A stretch of DNA of 64,000 nucleotides from Straminergon stramineum (GCA_963920665.1 OY987271.1:1738501-1802500); one strand, 5' to 3'. Shown: positions 1 through 13,260, numbered from the stretch's first letter. Program-made: numbers and translations. Notes: a model not told the origin generated them from the sequence alone.

Positions 1-1403
1 AATTCGGAATTAACTTTTCTCTTTGGCCTTGGACCCTAATTGGTAGCCCCCTCCTAATCTACTTAATTCTATGTCAAATCCAAAGTTTAGCTATTCTTCA
101 TCCAATTTAACCCTAATCTTCATCTGGCGACAACTTCTTCGTTTTGTACCCGATTTGGGCGTGCCTTAGGATTTTAGAGAGCTACAACCTTCCTCTTTAA
201 GTTAATGTCATAGGAAGTGACATGACTTACAGTCATAAGTGTCTGACCTAAGGGTAGGTGTCGTATGCGTAATAGAGCTTCAATATCCTTACAACACCAA
301 AACGTTGTAAAATGACTCAAAATATTGTCCGAGGGGATTCTAGACTATTACTGCAAGATGAGATTATCTATTTTATAGACTAAAGCATTCCTTCCACTTA
401 CTTTTGCTCTCTTCTGGATCTTTACCTTTCCGAAATTCAATCTGAATCCACTCTTTCTCGGAATCTGGTTTCATCTTCTCTCTTACACTCGTTTTCTATT
501 CCTCTATTTTACCCTTAGAGGGTCCGCCTTTGATCTTGTAGAGGGGTAGGGACTCACCACTCATATTCCTCACACTCTCTCCTCTCCTTTAACTACATAA
601 AACACACTTGACAATATGTTGTAATAGATCAGACAAGGAAATACCCTCACAACTTCCCGAATGGCCAATCCGGAAGGCAAGTCAATTAAGGCCGTATCTA
701 GCCTTTTCCACTTCAATGACAAATCAACAACAACTGGAACTGATGGGGGATTGTTAGTCATTTACTAGATTGATCCTAGGGTTTGGTAGACCTTTCGAAG
801 AGTAGAATGGGGATTTTTCTGCTAGTGGTTGCTTATCTCCGCACGGAACCCTCCTTGGTATTCCACACTTGCATCTACACCACTCCTTGCTGGATTTTCG
901 TTCCAGTATTTTAAAGGCACTATGCACAAGATCGTATTCACAAGCCTAAACTACGTCAAAAACGTTCCCTCTCAATCAGATCTAGTCACCTCAAATCCAG
1001 ATTCCTCCTTTTCTCTCTCCCTCTTACACTTCAACACTCTCACAAACAAACATAGAAAAGTTGGATATACGACAAATCAATCCCTGAATGTCCACTTGGT
1101 GGCTCAAATTAAAGAAAGGATACCAAAATACCAACTATAAGTGCTAGGATGGAATGAGAGGGCAATAGACCTACCCCTCCCTTAAAAACTCAAAAATCCA
1201 AAGGCAAAAAGCCACCCTGAAATCCAAGTGACCAATCACTAACATCTTGAGAAACCTAGAAAGTCATATTCTAAAAATCCGAATCCCAAGCCCACATCTG
1301 GAAACCCAGTACAGATTCAAAATTCAAATCCTAACTACCTAAAACCTAACTACTTTGCCTTCTGCATCTTCTTTTGATTGTTGCTCCCTTGATTTGCTGG
1401 TAC
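1..1403. other. Non-coding flank of decayed mobile element
   Basis: I see no convincing gene here. Short open frames on both strands (for example 829-1140) have no recognisable domain and no splice context. The sequence leads directly into the decayed minus-strand reading frame that ends near 1404. It is probably the 3' part of the same old element, but I found no terminal repeats to prove this. Confidence 0.4.
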
Positions 1404-3605
1404 CTAGATGGTTGCCCTTGCCGGAGTTGTCTTCACTACTACTCGGGTCTGGATCTTCCGGATCTCTAGAGGCGAATCTTCCTCTTCCATCTCCTCCTCC
1501 TCTTCCTCAAAATCCGTTTCTAACCTAGTTTGATACTCTTCTTTCTCCAACTTCTCGATGCAATTGATCTCCCTCACTTCCTCCTCCTTTGTAAGAGACG
1601 TCTCATCCAACACAATAGTCGTCTTTTCCTTCTTGGGTTGAGGCTGCTGCATGTACTCGAAGCTTTCTAGATGGGTCGGGGCTGGATTCGTCAGACCTCC
1701 CATTCGGTCAACCAAATCACTTCGGACTAATAATCCGGGTGTCTGGAAAACATCCTTCACAAGAATTCGGGAGGTTGGAAGAGTAGGCAAGACGGAAACT
1801 TCCGGTGGCACTAACTCTCTTCCTATGCTTGGCCAGCTTTGGTACTATCTTCACACTTTCTTGGATTGTCTTTTGCAATTGACTCAAGAAGGGCTCTGTT
1901 GAATGTGAAAGAGTCTCTTTAGGTCCTTCAGGTCGTGATGGAAGTGGAAGTGATGAAGTTAGTTTAACCGGAGTTTCCATATTGAAACGAATTTTCAGAA
2001 AGTGAGTGAAATCCATGACCCGGTCCAGATCAATACACCCTAAGAGTTGGCGCATCTCCTTCAATACTATCTCCATGTAGGATGAGAAATCAACCAGGAT
2101 CTTGACTACCTTGGATCTTGTTAAATGCCCTTCTTTGATTAATTGGTCTTGGAGGAGGGAGGCTTTAATGATGAGCTTCAAGGGTCTATCCACCAAACCG
2201 AAAAGGTTCTTGACGAGTTGTAGAACTTCCTTCTCCCTCTGTTTTGATGCAGCGAGCTCCCCCTTCGTCCAATTTAATTGGGATTGGAGGTTATCCCTCT
2301 CCTTCTTCAAATCCCTGATCTACTCTTCCTTCTGTCTCAGCTCATCTAGATTCGGCAATTGCTTTACTACATCCAACACATCATTTGGCTCAACCTTCAA
2401 CTCCTTGTTGATCGCCCTGAGGAGTTCCACTAAGTTGTCGTGGTACTCTTGTGCGTGTAACATCCAATTGAATCCGGTCTTGAAGAATCCAGAAATACCT
2501 TCCATCTGCTTCTCTAGAACCTTCTTCGAAACAAGAAGTTTCCCTCGTGAAGCTGGATCAGTGGATTCCCTTCGTGTCACGCCCCTCAGTGACACTTATC
2601 ACCTTAAGCTCATTTTCCAAGCACTTAACACTTTAGTGCCACCAAGGTTCACACTCTCCTAACTCTGCACATGCCACGCACCCACAATGTTAGGTTCCAA
2701 CTCGAGTCAGGGGTTCCCGATTCCTTCGTGACTCCCGTTCTTTTCTTTCCAACACTTAACTCCCACAAGACCCCGGGCATGTCATTTGATGACATAGAGC
2801 AGAACTTCCATTGATGTCCACGTACTCGGTGAGGCACTACTCCCACTGGTGCTAACTGCCCTTGCTTGGGACCCAACTCCCCACTAGGCCCACCCCAACT
2901 CATTTCGGGACTCACTAATCGGGACTCACCAAACGGGACTCATATCATGGCTTAGTGTGGAGTGGGACACCACCCAACCGGTATCAAGGAGTGCACAAGC
3001 ACTCCACACTAACACACAAGTAGTGGTGAGGCTCTAACACTAGCCTCACCACTCGGGGCCACTTAGGCTCACCATGGCACCATCCGGGAGTGAGGAGGGA
3101 GACCACCCCTCTTCATAGTACTCTTTGTGGGATTCGGCAGCCCCCCCCATACTAGAGGTCACCGGGAACCCCCAAGATGCACCCCATCTTGGAAGACCAC
3201 CCATTTCCAAGTGGTATCCCCAAACCGGACCCCCAAAAGACTCCCGATCTTCCCATCGGGATAACTTTTAGCTCAGAGCTCCAAATCCCAAGTGCAAGAC
3301 CATTTTCGTGATTTACATTTTCTGTAGATCACCGTGCACTAGTCACTTTCCCCAATACGACAAGTATTGAGGAAGTTATGGCCCTCCAAAGGTACGAGTC
3401 CCCTAGGAGGTGTAATTCTCCGGGACTCCACCCTCTTTGGATGCCCATAACTTTTATCTCACAACTCATCTCTTCATGAGACTTATCATTCTAGAAATCT
3501 TGTCTCCTTAGCTTTCTAATGATATGCGTTATGCCCTATTTGGCTCAAAGGAACCCTCCCAAACCTTGTTTCCCACGTCCCTATGCCTTGGGACACGGCC
3601 GGGAC

Positions 3606-3870
3606 TGTCACGACCCTCATCACAAGGCGTGCCCATGCCACCTTGGTGAGCAAGGGGGACATTGGGGGTGACTCTACAAGCCTTGCAAGAGATGAGGTGA
3701 GGGGACTAGGAGTCCCGAGCGATCAGAGCGATGTAGCGCTCTGATACGGACGAATTTGGGGGCGTGTGATACATGCTTGGAAAGGTCTTGAGAAGACGCT
3801 TCTAACCGTCCAAAGAACGCGTGATTTGGACTTGCGAGTCAAAAGTTATGGGCGTTCAAAGTTGGGGGTG
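3606..3870 (+). repeat. Long inverted repeat, left arm
   Basis: This arm begins TGTCACGACCCTCATCAC and matches, in inverted orientation, 4998 back to about 4735. It contains a short perfect hairpin, ATCAGAGCG at 3722-3730 pairing with CGCTCTGAT at 3737-3745. Confidence 0.8.
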
Positions 3871-4734
3871 TCCCGGTCGCGCCGGGAGTGCCCTGGTCGC
3901 GCTGGGAGTGTCTCGAATCTTTGGAGGGCGATATCTTTGCGAGTACTTATCCGAATGGAGCAAGTGAGTAGTCCATCGGCATCTACACGTCGCGGAGATG
4001 TCGAAAATGGGATCGCATGTGCGATTTGGATCCCGCACCGCAAAGTTATTCCGGGTGGAAGTTCGGGAGTCCCAAAGTAGTGCGAATCGGGAGAAACGGG
4101 GTGGTCTTCCAAAACCAAAGGGTGTTTGGGAGTCCATCTTGACATACAAGGGGAGGGGGGGGCTGCCGAATCCCGCAGAGAGTACTATGAGGAGGGGTGA
4201 TCTCCCTCCTCACTCTCGGATGGTGCCATGGTGAGCCTAAGTGGCCCCGGGTGGTGAGGCTAGTGTTGGAGCCTTACCACCACTTGTGTGTTACCATGGA
4301 GTGTTTGAGCACTCCTTGATACCGGTTGGGTGGTGTCCCACTTCACACTAGGCCATAGTGTGAGTCCCGTTTGGTGAGTCCCAATTAGTGAATCCCGAAA
4401 TGAGTTGGGTTGGGCCTAGTGGGGAGTTAGATCCCACTCAAGGGCGGTTAGCACCGGTGGGAATAGTGCCTCACCGAGTGCTTGGACATCAATGGAAGTT
4501 CCGCCCCATGTCATCAAATGACATGCCCGGTGTCTTGTGGGAGTTAAGTATTGGAAGGAAAGGATTGGGAGTCACGGAGGAATGGAGAACCCCGTGACTT
4601 GAGTTGGAACCTAACATTGTAGGTGCGTGGCATGTGCAGTGTTAGGAGAGCGTGAACCTTGGTGGCACTAAGGTATTAAGTGTTTGGAAAGTGAGCTTAA
4701 GGTGGTAAGTGTCACTAAGGGGCGCGACAAGGAC

Positions 4735-4998
4735 ACTGCCCACTTTGAGGAGCCATATCTTTTGACTCCTAACTCGGATTCTCGCGTTCTTTGGACCCAT
4801 GGACGCGTCTTCTCACAAGCTTTCCAAGCATGTGCGATCCGCCTTCAAATTCTTCCGGATCAAAGCGCTACATTACTCTGATCGCTTGGGACCCCTAATC
4901 CTCCTCACCTCATCTCTTGCAAGGCTTGGAGAGTCACCCCCAACATCCCCCTTGCTCACTAAGGTGGCCAGGCACGCCTCTTGATGAGGGTTGTGACA
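4735..4998 (-). repeat. Long inverted repeat, right arm
   Basis: Inverted partner of 3606-3870. Read on the minus strand it begins TGTCACAACCCTCATCA and keeps the same order of blocks, with scattered substitutions. Its outer end is the right boundary of the inserted element. Confidence 0.8.
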
Positions 4999-5751
4999 CT
5001 TCGTCTATGATCTATCAACTACTCTTCTTCTTTTGGATCTTCTTCTTTTTCTTCTTTGAATTTTCGCTGCTCCACCTCTACTTTGTATGTGAGGCCATAA
5101 TGCAAGATAGTGGTTCCAATGTTGTACTGTACCATCTCTACACTACTTAAAGTTCTGTGTGGTAATAGAGGTGGAACATGTAAGGACTGATAGGATTGAT
5201 TTTAGCCTTTTCCATATAGGCAACTAGTTTAGACACCACTGCTGGAATAACCTTTCCCCAATGGATTGGTCTACCTTCCATTGCCCCAAAGATGGTGTTG
5301 GCTACAATGATCATAACCCGGGTAGGCTTTTCCGGATACAAGATCGGAATGAGGTATTCTAATACTCTTTTCTGCCTCCCATTTAGACAATCACTAATGG
5401 CATACCCCTCCTTAGCATGGGTCGGATTCTGAAACTTTCCGATCGTAAACTTATCAGCTTAGGAGGCTAATCTCGATCCCTTCTTTGGGAATCCGTAGAC
5501 ATTCACCCAAACCTCATCCTTCTAGGTTCTAGATCGACCCTTTACTATCAGCTCGTACTAATTTGGAGCTCCTACTATGAGCTTCCAAATCATTCACTCA
5601 TTTTTCAGGGTCTACGGCCTAAGCAACAATCTGATACACCCAATGCTACTTAGGTCATTTTCTAATGTTGTCCGGTCACTCTATCTTTCACGAATGGCCG
5701 GACAGACCATCCATATGGTAACTAACGATTTACAGCTCCTCCCTCTGCCAT

Positions 5752-7259
5752 CGAGAACCGAAACTAAGTTCGGATCTAGTAGGGAAGCACAATCCTCAAC
5801 TCCTAAAATGATCGCTAACTCACCACTCTTTCATTCAACTATACGAGTACAAACATTTGCGGAAGAAAGAGGGAGGAAAAATGAAGGTGGCGGGGGTTAA
5901 GTACTCGTCATTCTACTGACTGTTCCCGATAGGAGACCGTTTATTGTAACAGTTCTCTAGATTCCTAGACCGGAACTCTAGGACGTAGTTTGTCTCTATG
6001 CGGGTTTTTAGAATCCAGATTTGTCTTAGATCTAATTACGGAATACCTAGATCATCTTCTCAACCTTAGTGTAATGTTTAAGCTAAGCAGATTCAAATTC
6101 TGTTTGCCTAATTAAAATTCTGAAAAATTCTATATTATAATAGTTCTATTTTATACTAACCCAGTAGATTCCAAGTTTCTATCTCGTGACAATAGGCCTC
6201 GGCCAGAGCTACTAATCACTAATTAGGGACCTTGGGAGAGCTGGGAAAGATTTAACTCATACTTTGGAACATGAGTCATTGTTCGCGCCCACCAAAAGCT
6301 CTCCCTCCTCCGCCATGAACTCCAATGCCATGAGACAACGAACCACCATTCTAATCACAAAATAATTTGGTACAAGAGTTTATTCATTAATTTTACCTTA
6401 TTTCTTTTCTTCTCTCTTCTTTTCTTTCCACGCAAGGCTCCCTATATACTATGGTGGCCCAACTACCCTTAATACTTCCTAAGAGGCTAATCCCAAGAAC
6501 ACGTCATACCATCCTCCAAGGTTGAGCTATTTTTTACGCCCTACGTCCTACGTTTTACATTTAATGTCGTATAAATCACCTAATTTTAATCTAAAGGCTT
6601 GGATAAGATGTGGGGATTACCCTCCTATCTTATCTACTTCTTTTCCTAACCTTCAAATTGTCCCCCCTCTTGTCACTCCCTCATTCTTTTGGCCACTTGC
6701 TCATTGCTTTGGTGATGTTTATGGGAGATGGGGAGTTGGATTCTCCACCCTAATGGTTTGTTTAGTGCGGTTGGGCGTGTCTTGTTGGCCTCCTTTTCTC
6801 TTCCCCCCTTAATTAATGGACTACCCTTCTCTCGTCTTTAGCTCTGGAAAATCCCTCTCTTTCTTTAGCCCTGGATAGCCTTGTGACCCCAGCTCCCTAG
6901 TATTATAAGTCCCAGCCCCAAATCCTTGGCACGGTAACCCCATCACCCGTGAACCCCAACCCGAATTCCAGTATTGCAACCCCACCCCCGAACCCCAATA
7001 TCGTAGACCCCAACCTATGACCCCAATATCACAAACCCCAACCCGAACCCTAGTATCGTGACCCCTTTCTGACTCTTTGTCAGTGCCGGGCCCAACCAGA
7101 GGTACCCAGCCTTGGTCTCCTGGGTATCTAGGTGATGGTGGGTTGGGGAGTTGGATGCTGGATTGGTCTGGATGTTGGTTGTTGGACTGACTTTTCTTTT
7201 TGCTGATTTTTCGCAAACTCTAAGGAGGTTTGGGGCAAGCCATGTGTATAGTTAGTAGG
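5752..7259. other. Pyrimidine-rich retrotransposon debris, no gene
   Basis: Long stretches rich in C and T, with no supported gene. The open frames at 6522-6812 and 6821-7216 come from biased, repetitive sequence (for example repeated ACCCCAA units at 6945-7050) and have no recognisable domain. The stretch upstream of the gag-like ATG at 5751 may be old untranslated or LTR sequence. Confidence 0.35.
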
Positions 7260-7299
7260 TGATAAGCTAGGCTTGTGGGACGGCGACTTCACTCGATTT

Positions 7300-8350
7300 C
7301 TCCCTAATCACTCTTCATACTCAACTTGACCTCTAACTCCTACTTTGGGGGGCCTAAACCTTGGTTTGTTCCCACACGTTTTGGAAACTAAACCTCGTGG
7401 GGAAAGGGACCACGTGGTCTCATGGTTCTTCCATGAGGTGGTTTTAATACACTGCTAAGACTTTTTACCCCAAGGGGGTTCAAAGCTTCATCGTCGTCTC
7501 CATTTTCAACACACCACTAAGACTTTTATCCCCAGGGGATTCAAAGCTTTGTCATTGTTCCCCTTTTTAATGCACCGCTAAGACTTTTCAACCCTAGGGG
7601 GTTCAAAGCTTCGCCGTGAAGGCGGGACCCACTACCCTCTCACCCTCATGTCTCTTACTAGGGAATGCCACGTCGATGTTAGGGACAAAAAGAAGGGGCC
7701 TTTGACACTCAAAGGACTAGCTACACGGGGTTAGTATCATAAATGACTTGAACTAAAGGCCCTCCAAAGTGGCATTGTGAGTCATATGGGGGGTTGCTCT
7801 AGGGTTAGTACATGATAAAGCAAGGAGAGCGACAAAATGTCTCTCAAAGATAAACACACACAACTTCTAGTAACACAGTGAGTTAGGAAAGCCTCGAAGC
7901 TCAAGCTTAAAAAGGGTTAGCACTACACGCACTCAAGACGCAAGGGACCCACAAAGACCTCGCAAGCTCGAAAAACAACAATGGAAAAAAGTGCCCAAAA
8001 AACACCGTTGTAAGGCTTATGGCTAAAATGCCACAATTTCCAACATAAATTGGATCCGATGGATCCAATTACACAAAAAGGGGGTGGTGAGAGAGGATAA
8101 TGGATGCTCTTTTATACTCTTCCCCAGACACCTACCTCCTCTTGTTCATCTAAGTTAACCTTATTTTTGTGGATTTTCATCCAAACTCAAGGTTTTCATC
8201 CTATGTTGGCCCGTTAAGCTAACTTTTGGAGATCAACCCCGAATTGCAAACGGATTGCGCCATTGGCTCCAAAAGGCCATTTTTTGTAACAAGTATCCCC
8301 TTCCCATTTTTTATCTTCAAAATCGCAATAAAACCTAGCATCAACTTAAT
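7300..8350. repeat. LTR-like remnant with a dispersed block at its end
   Basis: This stretch shares several blocks with 13.55-14.3 kb and 17.17-17.31 kb: an ACTAAAC-rich lead, ~61-65-base tandem units, and near the end the block CCATTGGCTCCAAAAGGCCA followed by poly-pyrimidine and AAAACCTAG. The string TTCCAACA near 8044 could be an LTR end. I read it as remnants of related LTR retrotransposons, but no full LTR pair with target duplication was found. Confidence 0.4.
7441..7620 (+). repeat. Tandem repeat, about 61 bases x 3
   Basis: Three successive units each contain CTAAGACTTTT, a C-rich then G-rich stretch, and GGTTCAAAGCTT or a close variant. The CTAAG core recurs near 7455, 7517 and 7578, so the period is about 61 bases. 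Related units occur at 13.72-13.85 kb. Confidence 0.75.
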
Positions 8351-10560
8351 GCCAGAACTAGGAAAAATCCCAACAAACCTCATCCACTCATTATATATAA
8401 TTTAGTCCTTTTTTTACTAGTATCTCTAGTCAAAATAAGACTAACATGATTTTCTTAATAAAAAAATCATAATTTCTTAATTAAAGTTCTAATTGAAGTT
8501 TATATATCAATTTGTCATCTTTTTCCTTGGTAGAAAAAGTGTCTAATACCTAATGAATATCAATGTTATTGAGTCCAAAAAATTATGTAAGTGCACAATC
8601 ATATGATAGAATAGGAAAGAACTCTTCTACTACAATTTGATTACTTTTTTATTTTCTATAATATTTAGAAGTAAAAATATTTAAATATATTTTTCAATAT
8701 AAAAAACAAACCAAATGTCAATCTTGAATTGTCAAAACAAAAAATGTATATTTTATTCATGTCTAAGGCAATATATCTAGACTACATTTAGGATTTTAAA
8801 TCGTTATTTTGTAATATAGACATTGGATTCAACCTTGCAATTGATGATTTATGTCCTTCCAAGGATCTTACTAATGGAATTTTGTCTCCAATTTACTAAA
8901 TAGATGTATTGTTCTATTGCTTATCTAGAACTTTACTACAAAATGAAAACATCAATATAAATAATAAATTCAAAAGTCCAGAAAATTGTCAAAAAGGACT
9001 CTAATCTTGTAGTAGAAAAGTAATCCCACTGGTAATTTTGAGTGTGATTAGACCCTAATACACATTGCCTTTTATCATTCACCCAAATACACTCACAACA
9101 ACACTTCCATTCATCGATTACACATCTATTTGGCTTGCATTCCCTACTCACAAATTATTTGAGACAATGATACTCTCAATTTACTTCCTACCAAATCTAC
9201 AATCACTTGGATTACACAGGTTAATTTATCTAAGACTCACAACTAGAGCACTACTATTTCTAATTGATACATTCTAAGAACTAAACCTTTCCAGACCATC
9301 TACTTACTTAATGGGTTGTTCCCACTTGGCAATACATAGGAACCCGCACTTTGTTTTAAGCACTATCGTAAATTAATTTCAACTTTAGTTCATACTTAAT
9401 GTAGCCTTGGAGGAGATTTTTGTGTGATTAGCTATTTGTTAATGGAGCGCACATTCCCATTCAGGGGTCTTATAGGAAGTTAATGGGACATATTGACCTC
9501 CAAGTTGATAAGAGAGACTTAGAAAGTTTAAAATCTATTTATGTGGAAGATTTATGACTTTCTAATAAACCACTACTTCGGAAGTGGTGGCCTCAAACAC
9601 TACTTCATTAAATGGCCTTAATACTGTCATTAGAGGCATCCCACATCATGTGCGATCTAGATTTGGCATTTGCCAACATCCACATGTGGGAATGCACTTC
9701 CTTTTACTTGTCTTTTACAACTCAACCCCCCCCCCCTAAAGACTAGGTGGGAACACACCTTAAGCCACATTTCAGCCTTGCCAATTGACTCAATCCAACT
9801 TTAGTAACTTAGCATACATACAATGGATGACACAAATTTGGTCGAACTCATGGCACTTATTTATTAAGGTTCAACAATTTGTTTCTCACACAATTTGACA
9901 ATTTTGCCCACAACATTGACAACACAATACCATGAAATCCACCAACATAGCTTCAAATAAGTTCACACACTAACATACAAACACAATAAACAAGCAAACC
10001 CAAGTTTACGATTGCAATAGTTTTATATTTAAACTCAACAAGTTGATCCTTCAACCTTCACAACATGATGTAGTTAAATCAACCATCTAAGTCATTAAGT
10101 AGTCCTTAGCACAAACAATGTAAAACACAATCACTAAACCAACTCTTGGCAATTGGATCGCTCTAGCACTCATCAATTTATCACATTATGCTCTTACCAA
10201 TAATTCAAAAATAATCACAACTCCAAACAACTCATACAGCTTAACTTAGTTTTTCAATCCTTGCACAACAACTCACAGTAAATTGACATTCACAACACAT
10301 ACACTGATGGTAAGCATAACTGATTTGCAATTAATTCATTGAAAAATATGTTCTCAAGTTGAATGCAAAATTACAACAAGTCATACCACATGTATGAACT
10401 CAAAAATAAACTAACACACCTTTGGACATATAGTCTCCAAAGTGTGAAGACAACTCTATACGGGAGAAGTTGCCAATTATATTTGTCCCCTTTCCTATCC
10501 CTACCAATTGGTGTATATTATATCTATACAACCACTAATTTGTGTCTCATATAATATCCA
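8351..10560. other. AT-rich sequence without recognisable genes
   Basis: I find no supported gene, splice-consistent exon set or terminal-repeat element here. A run of C lies near 9727. Short open frames at 8936-9277 overlap on opposite strands and look like chance. Confidence 0.5.
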
Positions 10561-11160
10561 CAATCCTTAACCCCTAAAGTCCCAAACATGGTTTTTTGGC
10601 ATTATAGATATTTTGTGCAACTCACTATGAGTGGAATTTTCCATTTTTTTCTTTGAAATTTTGACACAACATGTGGTCAAGGAATAGCTTAAAGGCCCAA
10701 CAATTTTCATAACTTTTGGCTCCATGGTTAAAAAGTTATTGTATGATATGTAGTTTCTTTCCCAACTTAGGCAACTCGGGCAAATAAAAAAAATCATTTT
10801 TTTCAAAATTAAATATTTGAAATTGATTTTTCTAGATTTCTATATATGTGGAAAGCTTTGAATCATTCCATTTTCATCAATGAGGTGAAAGTTATGAGGA
10901 GTTTTAGTTTACAAGCAGTTATGGATTCTCTACTCTAAAATAAACTTTGAAGTCCTTCATTTTATTCAATTTTCAATATTTTTTAAAAAGAATAAAATCA
11001 TAGGATGTAGATTGTTTATTACAACATTACAACCATTGGGATTGTCATTTTTCAAATCCATAACAAAACTCTTAACAATTTAGTATTTTCAATCATTATC
11101 TACTTCTTTCTACTTACTATTTTTTTCCTATATGTTGTACGATTCCAAATGATCTGAAAT
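10561..11160 (+). repeat. Dispersed repeat family, copy 1
   Basis: The sequence from 'ccttaacccctaaagtccc' onward is repeated with divergence at 32.63-32.86 kb and 35.23-35.64 kb. Shared blocks include GAAAGTTATGAGGAGTTTTAG, TTATTG(T/C)ATGATATGTA and ATTTTCAATATTTTT. No coding frame is conserved between copies. The family and its boundaries are unknown. Confidence 0.7.
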
Positions 11161-13000
11161 TTTTCAAGCATGTAGCTAATTTGCCTTGAAGAATGATTTA
11201 AAAGAGACACATCCATTTTGGACATTTTTTCAGAAAAATATGACCTTGTGAAGAGTAGCTACCTGGTTTTCCACAGGGACAAAAAAAGGATTTTTGTCAA
11301 TTCAAATGCTAATATCTTGCAATCTATAAGGTGGAAATGTATGAAATTTTTTCCACATGTTCTCAAACCAGCTTACTACAAGATCCTATGGTTACACATG
11401 TCCAAAAATGTTTTTTTTTCTAAAATTTGGTTCTTGTACTAGAAATGGCAGTTTGGGAGCGTTTCTGGTGAAAAGATAGTCAAAAACCTGTAGGGGTTAA
11501 ACACTTGTTAATGGAAAAAAACGAGTTACTAACCCTATTTACATATTAGTAGCCAAATAGATATGAAAAATAGAAAAATTAATGAGGGTGATTGCTAGAA
11601 ACACTTCACATTTTTTAATCAAAAACACAATTTTTAGCCATAGGATTGACAATGCTATGCAAAACTATCAATATTTTGTGTTAGTAGCATGCCAAAAAAT
11701 CTAAACCGTTGATTTAAGGCACCTATAGATTTGTACCATTGATTATGTACTATGCAATACTATAGACTATTGCAGGGTACTATAAAAGCCACTAGGAGAA
11801 AAAAATGGCAAAATAGGGATCTATGGACCTTTTCATTTTTAGCAATTCCAAAAAAATCCATAAAAAAATCCATTTTTCTTGAGAAGATTGCATTGGCATT
11901 GTACCAAAAAATTCATATAGGAAATTTTTTCCCTCTTTGCAAACTTTGCACAAAGGAAGGCCACTTTGACCCTATGTGTGCAACCGACATGTTTCTATTT
12001 TCATAAATACTCATTGTTAGTCCTTGTAATATTAGTAGACCTCCAACATGTCCAATTTGTGGCTTCAAATTTTCATTTTTGGGTCCAAAATAGGACTAAA
12101 AACCTCCAAAATGGCCAAAATAGACATCCAATCGGGGGAAGTTTAAAAATAGGAAAACATTTTTGGAAAATTTGAGAAAAAAATTTCTATATCTGAAACT
12201 ACCACATGTACCTTCTTTTCAAATTTTACGCCAAACAAACAAACTTTGCAAAAGTTATGAACAAAGAACCACCTGACCAAGTGTAAGCGTATAATTGCCC
12301 ACCTTTGGCAAATACACGAGCACAACCAAGTTCTTGTATTTTGGGTGGTGAACTCCTACTACAATAGGTGCCTAACATTGGTCCATTGTGCCTTCCAAGC
12401 AATGAATCTTCTCTAAGCCTCCTACTTCTTCTAGTTCACTGTGACCTCCAACTCATCCTGTCATAGAGCTAATATTTGGATTTCTTGACTGTTGGAACTA
12501 AAAGAGAACTAAGAATACTACTACCATCTTGGGGATTTGTTCACGCCATTTCTAATACATATGCAAGTCCTGAAGACGGATGACCTCTACCCCACTTCAT
12601 CCATGTTGGACCCCCTCTATGTCTACTCTTTGATACTAAGCAGGGACTGGCCCTAAATCCTACGGGTGTTTTCCGCTTCTAGGCCTCAACCTTACTTTGT
12701 GATCGTGGAAGTGAACTAGTTAAAGATGCGGAGGAGCGATGGGGTCATACCTCGGCCCAAGGTTCCTTTTATATGTGCTCAAGACTTCCCCTCAATAGGT
12801 CCCTTGCCGCCATGTCACCTCCAAGGGGTTGAATGCATCTTGGATGAAGGTTGGAAGGGAGGACGGTCGGTGAGCCTAGCTTCCCATCTTTCCTTCCTTC
12901 TTTTGTTGTGGTCTTGGTGGACATAATGAGTGGGGGAGAGCGGTTGGGCCTACCCCATTCTACATGCTATCCTCTCCTTCCCTTCTCCAATCCGTTCCTA
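11161..13000. other. AT-rich sequence, then retroelement-like debris
   Basis: 11.2-12.3 kb is A/T-rich with no supported gene. 12.34-13.0 kb is more GC-balanced and may be decayed retroelement sequence, but no domain is recognisable in the short frames at 12726-12926 or 12851-13078. Confidence 0.35.
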
Positions 13001-13009
13001 ATGGCTAAC

Positions 13010-13260
13010 TTCTACTCCCTCTACTATCCTTTCACTCTACCTCAATTGCTAACTTCTATTTCCCCTATTCTATCCTAATTGCTAAACTCTATCTTTCTAT
13101 CCTAATTGCTAAACTTTATCCCCTCTAGTCTATCCTAATTGCCAAATTCTTTTCTCTCCAATCTACCCTAATTGCTAAACTTTATCTCCTCTACTCTATC
13201 CTAATTACTAAATTCTATCCCTCCACTCTACCGTAATTGCTAAGTTTTTCTTTCTCTACC
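13010..13260 (+). repeat. Degenerate tandem repeat of CTAATTGCTAAA units
   Basis: At least seven variants of CTAATTGCTAAA followed by a pyrimidine-rich spacer (TATC, CCTCTA, CTCTATC) succeed one another at variable spacing of roughly 25-40 bases. The array is imperfect. A further short array of 'GGCTGAAACCCCCTAGTC'-type units follows at 13285-13355. Confidence 0.75.

Larger units (their letters stand above)
2570..5003. mobile_element. Composite fold-back element with CTTCG target duplication
   Basis: The element starts TGTCACGCCCCTCA at 2575 and ends TGAGGGTTGTGACA at 4998. CTTCG is present on both sides (2570-2574 and 4999-5003), so it inserted as one unit. TG...CA ends and a 5-base duplication are typical of LTRs. 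Internally it is built from inverted copies: 2575 to about 3170 matches the reverse complement of about 4735-4150, while 3606 to about 3870 matches the reverse complement of 4998-4735. No coding capacity for transposition is visible, so it would be non-autonomous. It could be a rearranged solo LTR or a true fold-back transposon. The open frames inside it are shadows of the repeat. Confidence 0.75.
1404..5751 (-). pseudogene. Decayed gag-like coding region, split by an inserted element
   Basis: On the minus strand a broken reading frame runs from an ATG near 5751 down to a stop at 1404. The 5' part (5751-5004) includes the phrase RPIHWGKVIPAVVSKLVAYM and then an acidic, Glu/Lys-rich tail. It carries several stops and a frameshift near 5160. 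The 3' part (2595-1717) is one frame interrupted by a single stop at about 2317-2319. It has a coiled-coil-like stretch (KKERDNLQSQLNWTKGELAA) and then shifts frame near 1810 into a tail rich in Glu, ending at 1404. A 2.4-kb element at 2575-4998 sits inside the frame. Removing it and one CTTCG copy brings the two halves together. The size, coiled coil and charged tail resemble gag or ORF1 proteins of plant retroelements. I do not recognise the family, and no protease, reverse transcriptase or integrase is visible nearby. Confidence 0.55.

Noticed and set aside
829..1140. 103-residue plus-strand open frame
   Set aside because: No domain, no splice context, and it lies on the strand opposite to the decayed element.
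3766..4234. Overlapping open frames on both strands
   Set aside because: They lie inside the inverted-repeat element and reflect its GC-rich composition. The similar frames at 2649-2915 and 4388-4597 are the two inverted copies of the same repeat.
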